A DNA stretch of 64,000 nt from Heterocephalus glaber (taxonomy: Eukaryota; Chordata; Mammalia; Rodentia; Bathyergidae). Made by a program: the position numbers and the translations under genes. Location of the stretch: positions 8,184,972-8,248,971 of the forward strand of contig NW_004624747.1 of NCBI RefSeq assembly GCF_000247695.1. Direction: 5' to 3'. Within the stretch, counting starts at the first letter, position 1. Each line of letters begins with the position of its first letter. This document shows, one piece after another, positions 12,434 through 24,637 of this stretch. Under the pieces are notes generated by a model, which saw only the letters and a list, made by a program, of their open reading frames with translations, did no database searches and was not told the origin of the DNA.

Positions 12434-12495
12434 GGGATCTGTATTTTGAGAAAGCTGTGAATGGTTTCCTTGCTGATTTGTTTACCAAGTGGAGG
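12434..12495 (+). CDS. DEPDC5: DEPDC5 exon, residues 188-208
   Basis: Encodes [20 protein letters not shown], with the first two bases finishing Gly188. It ends in phase 0 at AGG|gtatg. Human has lysine at the last position as I recall, so this is a conservative K-to-R change. The acceptor is ctttttcag-like (tttcttttcag). A young ID SINE ends 130 bases upstream. Confidence 0.95.
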
Positions 12496-12569
12496 GTATG
12501 TTTCTTCTCACACACTAGCTCTCATTTGAGTAAGCATTACTGAATGCAGATGTTTATTTATTCATTATT

Positions 12570-12737
12570 ATTACTTTTTTTTGAGATAGGGTCTCACTTT
12601 GTAGTTCAGGCTGGCTTTGAACTTACTATGTAGCCCAGGTGGACCTCCAATTAATGGCAATCTTCTTTTTTTTTTTTTTTTTTTTTAATGGCAGTCTTCT
12701 TGTGTCAGCTTCCTGAGTGCACCACCATACCCAGCCT
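12570..12737 (-). mobile_element. B1 SINE interrupted by a bare T tract
   Basis: Antisense B1 with the internal duplication. Within it, 19 T (12668-12686) stand between two copies of aatggcaatcttctt (one mismatch). Confidence 0.85.
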
Positions 12738-13012
12738 GCAGATCTTTAAAATTTAACTGTTTCTGTTAATTGAATTCCCTTAAATTGAGCATCTTAGCTA
12801 AACCTCTGACTGTAAATATAAATTACCCTGATAACCTCAACATGATAAGCATTTATGAAAAACACATAGCTGATTTCACTCTCAGTGGTGAAAGATTAAA
12901 AAGTTTCCCCTAAGATCAAGAATAAAGATGCTTGCTTTTGACTCCAGTATTTGTCATTGTACTAGAAGTTCTAGACAGAAAAACTAGGCAAGCAAAAGAA
13001 GTGCAATTTAGG

Positions 13013-13424
13013 GCCGGGGATTTAGCTCAGTGGTTCTCCCGCCTGCCTCGCAAGCGCAAGGTCCCAAGATCGATCCCCAGTACAAAAAAGAAAAAAGAAA
13101 AAAAAGAAATAAAACTGTCTCTATTCACAGATGGTATGATTCTGTATGTAGAAAGTCCTAAAAAAATCCACTCAAACCAGGTATGGTGGCACACACCTGT
13201 AATCTCAGCTCTCTGGGAGGCTGAAGCAGGAGGCTTGCAAGTTCAGATCCAGCCTAGACAATTTAGCAACTTAGTGAGACGATGTCTTACTCAAATAATA
13301 AAAAACAAAACAATAATAAGCGAATAAAATGAAAAGGAAAGAGAAAATAAAGAGGGTTGGGGATGTAGCTCAGAGTGAAGGCCCTGGGATCCCAGTACTA
13401 GGGGAAAAAAGGAACAAAAAAAGG
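13013..13424 (+). mobile_element. ID and B1-dID dimer inside the L1
   Basis: ID 13013-13112; dimer 13178-13424 with a widened A-rich linker between its B1 and ID halves. Confidence 0.82.
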
Positions 13425-13766
13425 TAAAACATCTGCACAAAAATTTTTATTAGTGCTAAATTCAGGAACATTTCAGGATGCAAAATCACTAGAGTTTCTG
13501 TATACCAGCAACAAACAACTTAAAAAGGAAATTAAAGCATTTGCAGTAGCATCAGAAAGAATAAAATACTTAGGAGTAACTTACCCAATAACTTGCAAGA
13601 TTTATATGCTGAAATCTATAAAACATTATTAAAAGAAGTTAAGACCTAAATAAAAGGAAAGATAACTTACATTCATGGATTGAAATATTTAATATTATTT
13701 AAATGACAGTATTACCCAAAGTGATCTACAGTTTAGTGTGGCTTGTATCAAAATAACAGTTCTCGG

Positions 13767-13856
13767 GGCCGGGGATTTAGCTCAGTGGTTCTGCTGCCTG
13801 CCTCGAAAGCTTAAGGTCCTGAGTTCAATCCCCAGAACCCCCCCCCCAAAAAAATC
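13767..13856 (+). mobile_element. ID SINE
   Basis: Sense copy whose terminal GGTACC is altered to a run of C (gaacccccccccc). Confidence 0.88.
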
Positions 13857-14295
13857 CGTTCTCTTTTTGCAGAGTGGAAAAACTGATCTTAAAATTCACA
13901 TGGAATTGCAAGAAATCCTAAAGAGCCAAGACAATCTTACTAAAAGAGAACAAAGTTGAAGAAATGTCACTACAGACATCAAAACAGTGTGATACTGGCA
14001 TAAACATAGATCTGTGTATAGACATATAGACAAGTAAAATTGAATTAAAAGTCCTAAAATAAACCCAAACCCCTGTGGTTAGTTGATTTTAGACAAGAGT
14101 GTCAAAATCCATTCAATAGGCAAAAGGATAATCTCTTCAACAAATAGTCTGGGTCAACTGAATATCCATATGCAAAAGAATGAATTTGGACCATTACATC
14201 ACCTTGCATACAAAAATTAACCAAAATTGATCAAAGACCTAAATCTAAGAGCTAAAACTATAAAACTCTTTTGTGTATATGTGTTTTTTGTTGTT

Positions 14296-14405
14296 GTTGT
14301 TTTTTTGAGATGGAGTCTCACTGAAATTCAGACTAGCCTTGAACTGACTAGCCCACACTGGCTTCCCAAGTGCTAGGATTACAGATGTAAGCCACCATGT
14401 CTCGC
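14296..14405 (-). mobile_element. B1 SINE
   Basis: Antisense B1 flanked by aaaactataaaactctt and aaaactataaaattctt. Confidence 0.85.
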
Positions 14406-14440
14406 TTTAAAACTATAAAATTCTTAAAAGAAAATTTAAA

Positions 14441-14842
14441 CCAGGTGTGGTAGTGCACACTGGTAATCCTAGCACTCTGGGAGGCTGAAGCAGGAACTCA
14501 GAAATTTGAACCCAGCCTGGCCAACTTAATGACTTAGTGAGACCCTATCCCAAATTAAAAAAAAAAGAGGGCTGAGGATAAAGTTTAGATTCCACTTTTT
14601 AGAACATGATTACAGTCATCCTGTGTGACATAGTATCTCATTGTATTTTAGTTTGTATTTCCCTAAAGACTAATATGTGTGCATCTTTTCATGTACTTGG
14701 CCATTTGTGTATCTTCTTTAGAAAAGTATGTACTCAAGCCCTGTGCAGATTTATTAGTTTGCTTGTCTTTTTGTTCTTGAGCTGTAAAAAGTTCAGTCCT
14801 CAGTAATGCATATATACACACACAAACACACACACACACACA
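14441..14842 (+). mobile_element. B1-dID dimer whose ID half is replaced by inverted L1 sequence
   Basis: B1 half 14441-14565 and the start of the ID half (gggctgaggataaag) are followed by 202 bases of inverted L1 (14591-14792). The ID end (tcagtcctcagtaatgc) and a CA repeat (14808-14842) come after it. Confidence 0.75.
14591..14792 (-). repeat. inverted repeat arm A (copy of 15544-15745)
   Basis: Reverse complement of 15544-15745 with 8 differences by my count over 202 bases, much closer than expected for two independent copies of so old an L1. Confidence 0.88.
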
Positions 14843-14918
14843 AAGAAAACTTAAGGGAAATTTTATGATCTTGGGTTTGGCAATGGTTTCTTAGATATGA
14901 TACCAAAAACATAAAAAC

Positions 14919-15422
14919 CAGTTGGGTGTGGTAGTACATGCCTGTAATCCCTGCTTCTGGGGAGGCTGAGGCAGGAGGATCATAAGTTCAAGGCCAGCCT
15001 GGGCAACTTAGTGAGATGTTGTCTCAAAATGAAGAATAAATACAGCTGGGGATACAGCTCAGTATTAGAGCACTGTGGGTTTGATTCCTAGTATTGCACA
15101 AACAACACAAAAACTAAAAGCATAACCTCCAAAGGAAAAATGTGGATAAATTGAATGTTACTAAAATTGAAAGCTTTTTTTTTTTTTTTTTGGTACCGGG
15201 GATTGAACTCATGTCCTTGTGCTTGCAAGGCAGGCAGCGGAACCACTGAGCTAAATCACTGGTCCCTAAAATTGAAAACTTTTGAGATGGGTTATAGCTC
15301 AGTGGTAGAGCTCTTGCCTAGCATGTGCAAAGCCTGGGGTTTGATCCCCAACACAAAATGCGCGCACACACACGCACACGCACACACACGCACACGCACA
15401 CATGCACGTGTGCACGTACACA
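14919..15422. mobile_element. B1-dID dimer, ID (antisense), old ID with CA tail
   Basis: Sense dimer 14919-15110; antisense ID 15175-15266 flanked by ctaaaattgaaa copies; sense old ID 15281-15358 running into a CA-rich microsatellite to 15422. Confidence 0.82.
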
Positions 15423-15543
15423 ATGAAAGTGAATATATAGCCCATAGAATTGCAAAAATTTGTACATGATCTATACAATAAGAATCTAGTATCAAGAAAA
15501 TGTAAAAAAAAAATTTAAAATTAAAAAAAAAATAATGTAAGGC

Positions 15544-15745
15544 ACTTTTTACAACTCAAGAACAAAAAGACAAGCAAACTAGTAAATCTGCACAGGGCTT
15601 GAGTAGATATTTTTCTAAAGAAGATACACAAATGGCCAAGTACATGAAAAGATGTGCACATATTAGTCTTTAGGGAAATACAAACTAAAATACAATGAGA
15701 TACTATGTCACACAGGATGATTGTAATCATGTTTTAAAAAGTGGA
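15544..15745 (+). repeat. inverted repeat arm B (L1 ORF2 part in place)
   Basis: This arm is collinear with the surrounding sense L1, so it is the source copy; arm A is the inverted duplicate about 750 bases upstream. Confidence 0.88.
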
Positions 15746-15929
15746 GGGCCGGGGATTTAGCTCAGTGGTTCTGGCGTCTGCCTCCCAAGCGCAAGGACCG
15801 GAGTTTGATCCCCGGTACCAAAAAAAAAAAAAAAGGTGAATCTAGGCCTGGGGTTTTAGCTCTGTGGTTCCGGTGCCTGCCTCGCAAATACAAGGTCTCG
15901 AGTTTGATCCCCAGTACCAAAAAAAAAGT
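15746..15929 (+). mobile_element. two sense ID SINEs in a row
   Basis: Copies 15746-15834 and 15846-15929, separated by ggtgaatctag. Both begin GGGCCGGGG/GGCCTGGGG and end GGTACC/AGTACC plus A tail. Confidence 0.88.
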
Positions 15930-15949
15930 GGAATTTAAAAATTGTTGGA

Positions 15950-15984
15950 ATCACTTCTCGGCCTTTTGGCTAAGATCAAGTGTA
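15950..15984 (+). pseudogene. U2 snRNA 5' fragment (about 35 nt)
   Basis: atcacttctcggccttttgg and gctaagatcaagtgta match the first 35 bases of U2 with one change (G4A). It stops just before the branch-point recognition sequence. No A tail. Flanks aaaaattgttgga and aaaaagtattgga look like a decayed target duplication inside L1 sequence. Confidence 0.85.
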
Positions 15985-16149
15985 AAAAGTATTGGAGAAG
16001 ATGTGGATAAATTGGAACCTTTGTTGACTGCTGTTGGAAATGTAAAATAGCATATCCACTGTGGAAAGCAGCGGTTTGGTGATTCCTCAGTAAGTTATAT
16101 AGTATTTACCATATGACTCAGTAGCTTCACACTTGGGTATATATAGTCT

Positions 16150-16745
16150 CCTGTTAGTATCTACAGAGGATTGGTTCCAGAACCCACTGTGAATATGAAA
16201 TACTTTGTATGTGCAAATCCCTTATATGAAATGGTCCTGAAGGATCTACATATTTGTGATCCACATGATCCTCTGGTGTTATACTTTAATCTCTAATATA
16301 ACACTTAATACTATGTAATTACTATATAGATAGTTATTTTTTTCTTTGCAGTGCTGGGGATTGAATTTATGTCTACATGGTAAGGAAGTACTCTACCACT
16401 GAGCTACATCTCCAGCCCAGTAAATAGTTGTTATATGGTATTGTTTAGGGAATAATGACAAGGAAAAAAGTATGTACATGTTTAGTACAGGCATTTTTTT
16501 CCTCCGAAAAAAAAATGTGTTTTTGAGACAAAGTCTCACTATGCATTTCAGACTGGCCTTGATCTCACTATGTAGTGGAGGCTGGCCTTGAACTTGAAGT
16601 GATACCCCTGCCTCAACCTCCCAAGTGCTGGGATTACAGATGTGTGCCACCATGCCCCACCTCCCCTGGATATTTTTGTTTCCAGTTGGTTGAACTGATA
16701 GATGGGAAACCCATAAACATGGAAGTCTGACTGCAAAAATATTCA
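16150..16745. mobile_element. TcMar-Tigger (MER2-like) DNA transposon remnant
   Basis: gtatctacagaggattggtt, then ttagggaataatgacaagga and tttccagttggttgaactga are MER2-type blocks as I remember them. The element is split by an antisense old ID (16334-16418) and an antisense B1 (16517-16663). Confidence 0.65.
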
Positions 16746-16762
16746 TCCAAATACTTGTATAT

Positions 16763-16851
16763 TTTTTTGTGTTGTTTTTTGGTGCCAGGGATTGAACTCA
16801 GGACCTTGTGCTTACAAGGCAGACTCAGTGCCACTGACCTAAATCCTCGGC
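16763..16851 (-). mobile_element. ID SINE
   Basis: Antisense, shorter sub-type, inserted in the L1 tail. Confidence 0.88.
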
Positions 16852-17003
16852 AATACATGTATATTCTTAAAAGTATTATTCATAGTAACTGAAAAATAGA
16901 AACTACACAAATATCTGTCAGCTAATGAATGGATAATTATAAAATGCTAATGTCCATACAGTGTAATACAGGATGGAATGAAGTACTAATACATCCCATA
17001 TGG

Positions 17004-17087
17004 GCCGGGGATTTAGCTCAGTGGTTTTGTCACCTGCTGTGCAAGCGCAAGGACCCAAGTTCGATCCTGGGTACCAAAAAAAAAAAA
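17004..17087 (+). mobile_element. ID SINE
   Basis: Sense, GGACC sub-type, inserted in the L1 tail, followed by 11 A. Confidence 0.9.
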
Positions 17088-17488
17088 TCCCGTAACATGG
17101 ATGAATCTTATAAACATACTAAGAGAAGCTAGAGACAGAAGATTACATAGGGCCTCACTTATATGAAATGTCCAGAATATGAAAAATCTTTAGAGATGAA
17201 AGAGATTTGTGGTTGCCAGGGACTAAGGGTGGAGAGTGACTATTTACTCAATATAGAATTTCCTTTGGGATGAAAATATACTGGAACTAAATAGTGGAGA
17301 TGGTTGCAGAACATTTTGAGTGTACTAAATGTCACTAATGGTAACTGTGTTGCTTTTTGGGGGGGCCACAACATAAATTATTCCAGTTACCTGACCTTGA
17401 TTTCACACGTAAATGTTATTCTGATCAAAAAGTATTTGAGGTTACAACAGACTGGACTTAAAATTATGGCTCTACTCCAGTTAGCTTT

Positions 17489-17720
17489 TGTTTTTGGAGA
17501 CAGAGTCTTGGCATGTGGCCTCAAACCTGCAGTGATCCTTCTGCCTCAGCTTCCAGACTACTAGGATTACAGGTGTGCACCACCACAACCAGCTACAATT
17601 AGCTTTATTTGTTTATTTATTTATATACTGGGGATTAAACCTAGGCCTTTGAAGTGAATTATATCTCTAGCCCTTTTAATTTTTTAATTTTGAGACAAAC
17701 CCTCTTTAAGTTCCCCTTGA
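17489..17720 (-). mobile_element. B1 and old dID-B1 dimer
   Basis: Antisense B1 17489-17596, then decayed ID 17603-17674 and a short B1 stub. Confidence 0.65.
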
Positions 17721-18700
17721 TGTTGGAGAATTATTCATTGTCTCTGAGCCTGGATTTATTTTTCCACAATATAGTGATAATAATGGCCCCTATCTCTTCC
17801 ATCACATATGAGTTGAGTGACTTCTCCCCTCACCAGCCCATTTTGATACACTTTTTTTGTATATCACTTATACCAAAATTACATAATTATGCTGCATTTG
17901 GAGAATTTGCATCCAGTAAATAAGTTGGTAGTTAATGAAGGTCTGCTCTTTCCTAGCACTGTAGTCTTGGTACGGTGGCTTGTATTTGGGAATTTCTGTT
18001 TGCTTGAGATGTATGAATTCATGAAAGAATATAAGGTGGCATATAGTACATTAAGTTGTATGCCTTCTGTGGTGAATGCCGAGTTGTGTAGTTAATATGG
18101 TTGGATAGAGATGGGTTTGAGCCCAGGAGGAACTGAAACTGAGCTTACTGGCTCACGGGTGCAAGCCATATTCATGTCCATCTGCAGACGCCCTGCTTTC
18201 AGGATATCAATTTCTAAACTCCATGAGAATGTTTATTTTCCTCACCCCCTCCAAAAAGTAATTCATGACTCTGGTTTATACCACTACATCTCCAGCAGCC
18301 CCCAGTCCTCTACCCATGATGGTGTTAGTAAGGTGTAGGAGTATCATTGTTTCTTTTTTTTATTTTAATGTAATACAAATAGATATTAATAAAGAAAATA
18401 TAAAAAGTTCTATGAAAAAATAATTTTTCGTAACAAAAATAATTAGAGAGTAACAATGGTAAATACATGTATCATGATCTTAAAAGAATATATTTTCAAT
18501 TGCTAGTCTTTCTCTCAACTCTCTTAAATCTACCAGTGTGGGTGCTATTCTTGTTCTCTAAGCAGCCATTCTGAAAAAGTTAAAAAGTGCTACAGAACAG
18601 GTACAGAAATCGTGAGCCTCTGACCATGGACTGATCAGGTTTATGAGAAATCAAGAGCTATGAGACAGGGACCGTTGCTTATTGGTTATTTGCAATTTCC
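17721..18700. other. DEPDC5: intron without clear repeats
   Basis: I see no exon and no repeat I can name. AT-rich from 18350 to 18500. Confidence 0.4.
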
Positions 18701-18835
18701 AAGCACTTTGCATATTCCTGGATCTTTAGGTAGCTTTCCCAAGGTCATGCAGTGGTAAGTTTCAGAGCTAGGACATGATACAGGTCTTCTCACTTTCAAC
18801 AATGTTCTGTCCTTTGTACTATGCTTTCTGCAATC
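18700..18835 (+). mobile_element. MIR
   Basis: ttcccaaggtcatgcagtgg and cagagctaggacatgataca match the MIR core region. Confidence 0.6.
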
Positions 18836-18966
18836 ACATGTATTTATCCAATACTATGTACTGCCACTGAGCCTCCTAGAATTAAGAATATTAATGTGCA
18901 CTGGACTACTTCATAGTAGAGTAAATGGAATCAACTTGAGCCATCTTTTTCTCTACTCATGCCCAG

Positions 18967-19036
18967 GAGAAGAATTGTAGTCATGAAGTGACAGTTGTCC
19001 TGTTTTCTAGAACTTTCTATGATGCAAAATCTATTG
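18967..19036 (+). CDS. DEPDC5: DEPDC5 exon, residues 209-232
   Basis: Encodes [20 protein letters not shown] and KSI plus one base of Asp232, within SABA. Acceptor actcatgcccag, donor ATTG|gtgagt (strong). An antisense ID element begins only 50 bases after the donor. Confidence 0.96.
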
Positions 19037-19085
19037 GTGAGTAACTTTCTTTTCTCCTGCACATTTTCTTGGTTTTTTTGCAGGG

Positions 19086-19311
19086 TTTTTTTTGGGGGGG
19101 GGTCGGTACTGGGGATTGAAATCGGTTCCTTGTGCTTGTGCAGCAGGTGGTGAAACCACTGAGCTAAATCCCCAGCCCCAGTTATTTTTTTTAAGAGACA
19201 GGGTCTCACTATGTTGTCCAGGCTGGCCCCTAACTCCTGGGCTCAAGCGATCCTTCTATCTTAGCCTCTTTAATAGCTGGAACTGCGGGTGTGCAATGGT
19301 CATACCTGGCT
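19086..19311 (-). mobile_element. ID and B1 SINEs
   Basis: Antisense ID 19086-19178 with a G-rich stretch in its tail; antisense B1 19185-19311 without the internal duplication. Confidence 0.82.
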
Positions 19312-19447
19312 TCCTACAGTTATATTTCATTAAGTGACCTCCACTTCCTTCCCCAGCCATTCCTTTTCACCCTGTTTCCCTTCAAACTTTATTTTCCCAC
19401 CTTATGGAGAAAGGGTAAAATAGAAAGTAGCATAATCTACTAGAAGT

Positions 19448-19747
19448 GGGCTGGGGATGTAGCTCAGTGGCGCCACACCTCTGTGGCAAGTGCAAGGTCC
19501 TGAGTTCAGTCTCTGGTACTGGGAGAAAAAAAAAAGTAGAGATCGTAAGAGGTCTGGTGGGCTGTGATCATCCTAAAACCAACTTAATAGATAAACAATT
19601 ATCTTTACTTTTTGCAATGCACTTTTTCAGCTCAGAAGAGGCAGCATCAAAACTGCATTTCTTGGGCCTGGGATTTAGCTTAGTGGTTCTGCCACTTGCC
19701 TTGCAAGTGGAAGGTCCCGAGTTTGATCCCCGGTACCAAAAAAGAAA
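19448..19747 (+). mobile_element. two sense ID SINEs
   Basis: 19448-19537 (diverged middle) and 19664-19747, the latter flanked by catttctt and ending about 48 bases before an exon. Confidence 0.87.
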
Positions 19748-19788
19748 ACATTTCTTTTTTTAATTTGATCTACGAACTTTTTTTTTAA

Positions 19789-19905
<117 letters not shown>

Positions 19906-20201
19906 TAATTTAAACCACCTCCCCGCAAAAGAACTTTAAAAAACTAAACTTTTAATTTTGGAATAATTTAGTTGAGATGGCATAGTATAGAGACTTCCTA
20001 TATACCTTTACCTAGTTTTATCTGATGTTAACATTTCATAACCAAATTACATTTGCCAAAACTAGAATATTAACATTGGAACATTATTATTAACTAAGTT
20101 CAGTCTTTTTCTGATCTGATTTCACCAGTTTTTCCACTTATGTACTTTTTTTGTTCTAGGATCCAATCCAGGATACCACAATGTATTTAAACCATCCAGA
20201 C

Positions 20202-20434
20202 TTTTTTTCCTTTGGTATCGGGGATCAAACTCAGGACCTTGGGCTTGCAAGGCAGGCGGCGGAGCCACTGAGCTAAATCCCCGACCCCCAGGATGTACTT
20301 TTGTTTTGCTCTGCAGAGTTAGTTCTTCCTGTCCCCCTTTACACTTCTTTTTTTTTTTTTTTGTCCCTGGGAATGAACTCAGGATCTCGCACTTGCCAGG
20401 CAGGCGCAGTGCCACTGAGCTAAATCCCCGGCCC
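20202..20434 (-). mobile_element. two antisense ID SINEs
   Basis: 20202-20289 (first sub-type) and 20347-20434 (shorter sub-type). Confidence 0.87.
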
Positions 20435-20708
20435 AATAATTTTATTGTTAAAAAAATTCAATATGCAGCAGAATGAATAAATTTGTAGTTATTATACTGC
20501 CGTATTTATTTCATCTGTCTTTTGGCTAAATTTTATTTTAAAGTAAATTAGAAATATTACAACATTTTATCCCTATGCAAAGACAAAAGGCATTTTTTTT
20601 ATATATAGTCACTATCATTTAACAAAATCAATGATTCTATAACATAACCCAGTTGATACTCAGATTTCCTTAATTGTACCCCCCAAATGACTAGCTGGCT
20701 GACTTTCT

Positions 20709-20863
20709 TTTTTTGTTGTTGTTTTTTGAGATAAGATCTGACTATGTAGTTCAGGCTGGGCTTGAACTCGCTATGTTGCCCAGAGTGGACTTGAGTTCAC
20801 AGCGATCCTCTTGCCTCACCCTCCTATTGCTGGGAGTACAGAGGTGCACCACTATACTTGGCC
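20709..20863 (-). mobile_element. B1 SINE
   Basis: Antisense B1 with internal duplication (aggctgggcttgaactcgct ... cagagtggacttgag). Confidence 0.82.
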
Positions 20864-20932
20864 ATTTTTCTTTTAAAATTTAAATTAACTTTATTGTTAC
20901 TTTTTGGAATAAGTCATGTAGTTCTAATTATT

Positions 20933-21126
20933 TTTTTATTTTTTTTTTTGTACCAGGGATCGAACTTGGGTCCTTGCCCTTGTGCAGCAGGCAACAAAAC
21001 CACTGAGCCAAATCCCCGGCCCGAAAAATTAATTAATTAATTAATTTATTTTGGTACCAGGGATCGAACTCGGGTCCTTGCGCTTGCGAGACAGGCGGTG
21101 TAACCACTGAGCTAAATCCCCAGCCC
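20933..21126 (-). mobile_element. two antisense ID SINEs
   Basis: 20933-21022 (GGACC sub-type) and 21043-21126 (first sub-type), separated by a TTAA repeat. Confidence 0.87.
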
Positions 21127-21345
21127 CTGTAGTTCTAATTTTTAAAGGAACAGAAAGTATAGTGTAAACAAATTCTAATTCATCCTTTTCCCCCAATCTA
21201 TTTCCCTAACATGGGCATGTTTATTGGATATATATTTAATGCATACAAGTGAATGGTTTTTTTAAAGTTTAATGCATGCTACCTAATTGCAATTCAAGAA
21301 GATGAAATTTACATGCCCTGAACAGAACATGAGGATGTTCATGTT

Positions 21346-21530
21346 TCTTTTTTTCTGGTACTGGAGATTGGGGATCGAACTCGGGACCTTCTGCTTGCAA
21401 GGCAGGTGGCAGAACCGCTGAGCTAAATCCCTGGCCCTTTTTTGGGTTTTTTTTTTGGTACCGGGGATCAGTCTCGGGACTTTGCACTTGCAAGGCAGGT
21501 GGCGGAACCACTGAGCTAAATCTATGGCCC
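21346..21530 (-). mobile_element. tandem ID dimer within one target duplication
   Basis: Two antisense ID units, 21346-21437 and 21438-21530, lie together between perfect copies of ggatgttcatgtttct (21331-21346 and 21531-21546). Confidence 0.88.
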
Positions 21531-21631
21531 GGATGTTCATGTTTCTGCCTGACACTGGGCATTGATACAGTTATCAAGGCATTTTTTATTATGTTTTCCT
21601 ATTTTTAAATTTTTAATTTCTATGACTATTA

Positions 21632-21706
21632 GACTAGGAAAGTAGCTCAGTAGTAGAGTGTATGCCTATGTGCAAGGCCCTGGTTTGGATCCCTAGCACC
21701 ATAAAA
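21632..21706 (+). mobile_element. old dID monomer
   Basis: Diverged sense ID (aaagtagctcagtagtagag ... ggatccctagcacca). Confidence 0.7.
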
Positions 21707-21909
21707 CACAATTTACAGGACTATTACTGTAATCACAATTTTTGTTAATTGGTGTTAAATGCACTTGATGTTTATTACTTATTATTATGTGATAAATTCC
21801 TCTAACACTGGTAATCCTGTAGTCCTCTTTTCTTGAAACCTTGTAAGGGACCTGATGTCCTGTATGTAATAGCTGCTGAGTGTCTATTTTATGATAATAC
21901 TTCTTTTAG

Positions 21910-22013
21910 AGTGGTGGTGCAGAATGAGCGAAGGGAAGAGTGGACTTCACTCCTTGTAACCATTAAAAAGCTCTTCATCCAGTATCCAGTGTTGGTTCGA
22001 CTGGAACAGGCAG
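21910..22013 (+). CDS. DEPDC5: DEPDC5 exon, residues 256-291
   Basis: Encodes [20 protein letters not shown] and [14 protein letters not shown], with one base completing Lys256 and one starting Glu291. It lies in the SABA core. Acceptor acttcttttag, donor GCAG|gtactg, the same weak donor form as the residue 162-188 exon. Confidence 0.97.
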
Positions 22014-22141
22014 GTACTGCATCCATGTAATTGAAGGTATGGCAGGGAAAGGAGGTATAGGATGGAGGCTGGAGTGAGAGGAGAGATTCATGCTTATCTG
22101 GTTGGGTTTCTTTCTTTGTTTTTTTTTGTTTTTTAGTTTTG

Positions 22142-22570
22142 TTTTTTGAGACAGGTCTTGCTATGTAGTTCAGGCTGGCCTTGAATTAATAATGTAGCCC
22201 AGCTTGGCCTCAAATTTGCAGCAGTCCTCCTGCTTCAGTCTCCCAAGTGCTGGGAATACAGTTATGTGCCATCATGCCTGGCTCGAGTTTCTATTTCCAG
22301 TTCAGTCTGTTTATTATGAATACAATAAGCTTGATAATGTACCTAACAGGGTGTGTGTTTTGGGTTCACTGTGGAACCAGATACTTTCTACTTTATATAT
22401 ATATTTTTGTTTGTTTTTGGGGTTTTTTGGTTTTTTGAGACAGGGTTGTGCTTTGTAGTGCAGGCTGGCTTTGAATTCACTATGTAGCCCAGGCTGGCCT
22501 CAAACTTGTGGGGATCCTCCTGCTTTATCCTCTGGTGTGCTGGGATTACAAACGTGCACCACCATGCCTA
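22142..22570 (-). mobile_element. two antisense B1 SINEs
   Basis: 22142-22283 and 22405-22570, both with the duplicated ggctggcc motif. They lie between the 256-291 and 291-316 exons. Confidence 0.83.
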
Positions 22571-22607
22571 GATAATTTTTGTTGTTGTTGCTATACTTTG
22601 TTTTTAA

Positions 22608-22736
<129 letters not shown>

Positions 22737-22952
22737 TAAGAATGCTCGCATGGTGAGCTGGCATCTTGCTTACCACATGACCGTGGACTTCTCTTTACTG
22801 ATGTCCAAGGACTCAGACCTAGTTGATGATGTTCCTGGCTGCCTATTCCCCAGATTCATTCAAAGCAGTAACTTCTGGTTCAGTGGTCTTAATAAGCCAC
22901 ATTTAGCTCTGGGGTCCTCTGCTGGAAAATTAACTTGGTATTTTCATGTTTT

Positions 22953-23302
22953 TCTTTTTTTTTTTGGTACTGGGGATCAAACTCGGGTCCTTGCACTTGC
23001 ACATCAGGCAACGAAAGCACTGAGCTGAATCCCCGGCCCTCATATGTTTTTCATTATAAAGAGCTGGAGGGAATCTTAATCAGATTCTTTGTTTTGCTAC
23101 AAACTGTTCTTATTTTCAACCTTATCCCTCAACTGCTTTTAGGTAATTAAATGATAGGAACATCAACAACAAACTACTTTTAAAAATTACAAAAGTAACT
23201 CATGTTCCTAGAATTCAAGTATACAAAGATATATGGGGCTGGGGATGTAGCTTAGTGGTGCTGCCCCTGCCTGAATTTTATATCCTGTACCAAAAAAAGG
23301 GC
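22953..23302. mobile_element. ID (antisense) and deleted ID (sense)
   Basis: ID 22953-23038 antisense. 23235-23302 is sense with the middle lost (cctgcctgaattttatatcc). Confidence 0.82.

Positions 23303-24637
<1,335 letters not shown>

Larger units (their letters stand above)
12829..17345 (+). mobile_element. old L1 (ORF2 3' half and 3' UTR), heavily interrupted
   Basis: Sense L1M-type element recognised by its ORF2 3' region (cacagatggtatgattctgt, ggaagtttcctcta-type segments) and by an L1M tail near 17164-17345 (atgaaatgtccagaatatga). It is broken by SINEs, a Tigger element and a U2 fragment and has no intact reading frame. The 5' end is truncated. L1 segments: 12829-13010, 13113-13177, 13425-13765, 13857-14295, 14406-14440, 14850-14918, 15111-15174, 15423-15745, 15930-16140, 16729-17345. 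Confidence 0.8.

Noticed and set aside
15950..15984. Functional U2 snRNA gene
   Set aside because: Only the first 35 bases are present; there is no PSE-type promoter context, Sm site or 3' box.
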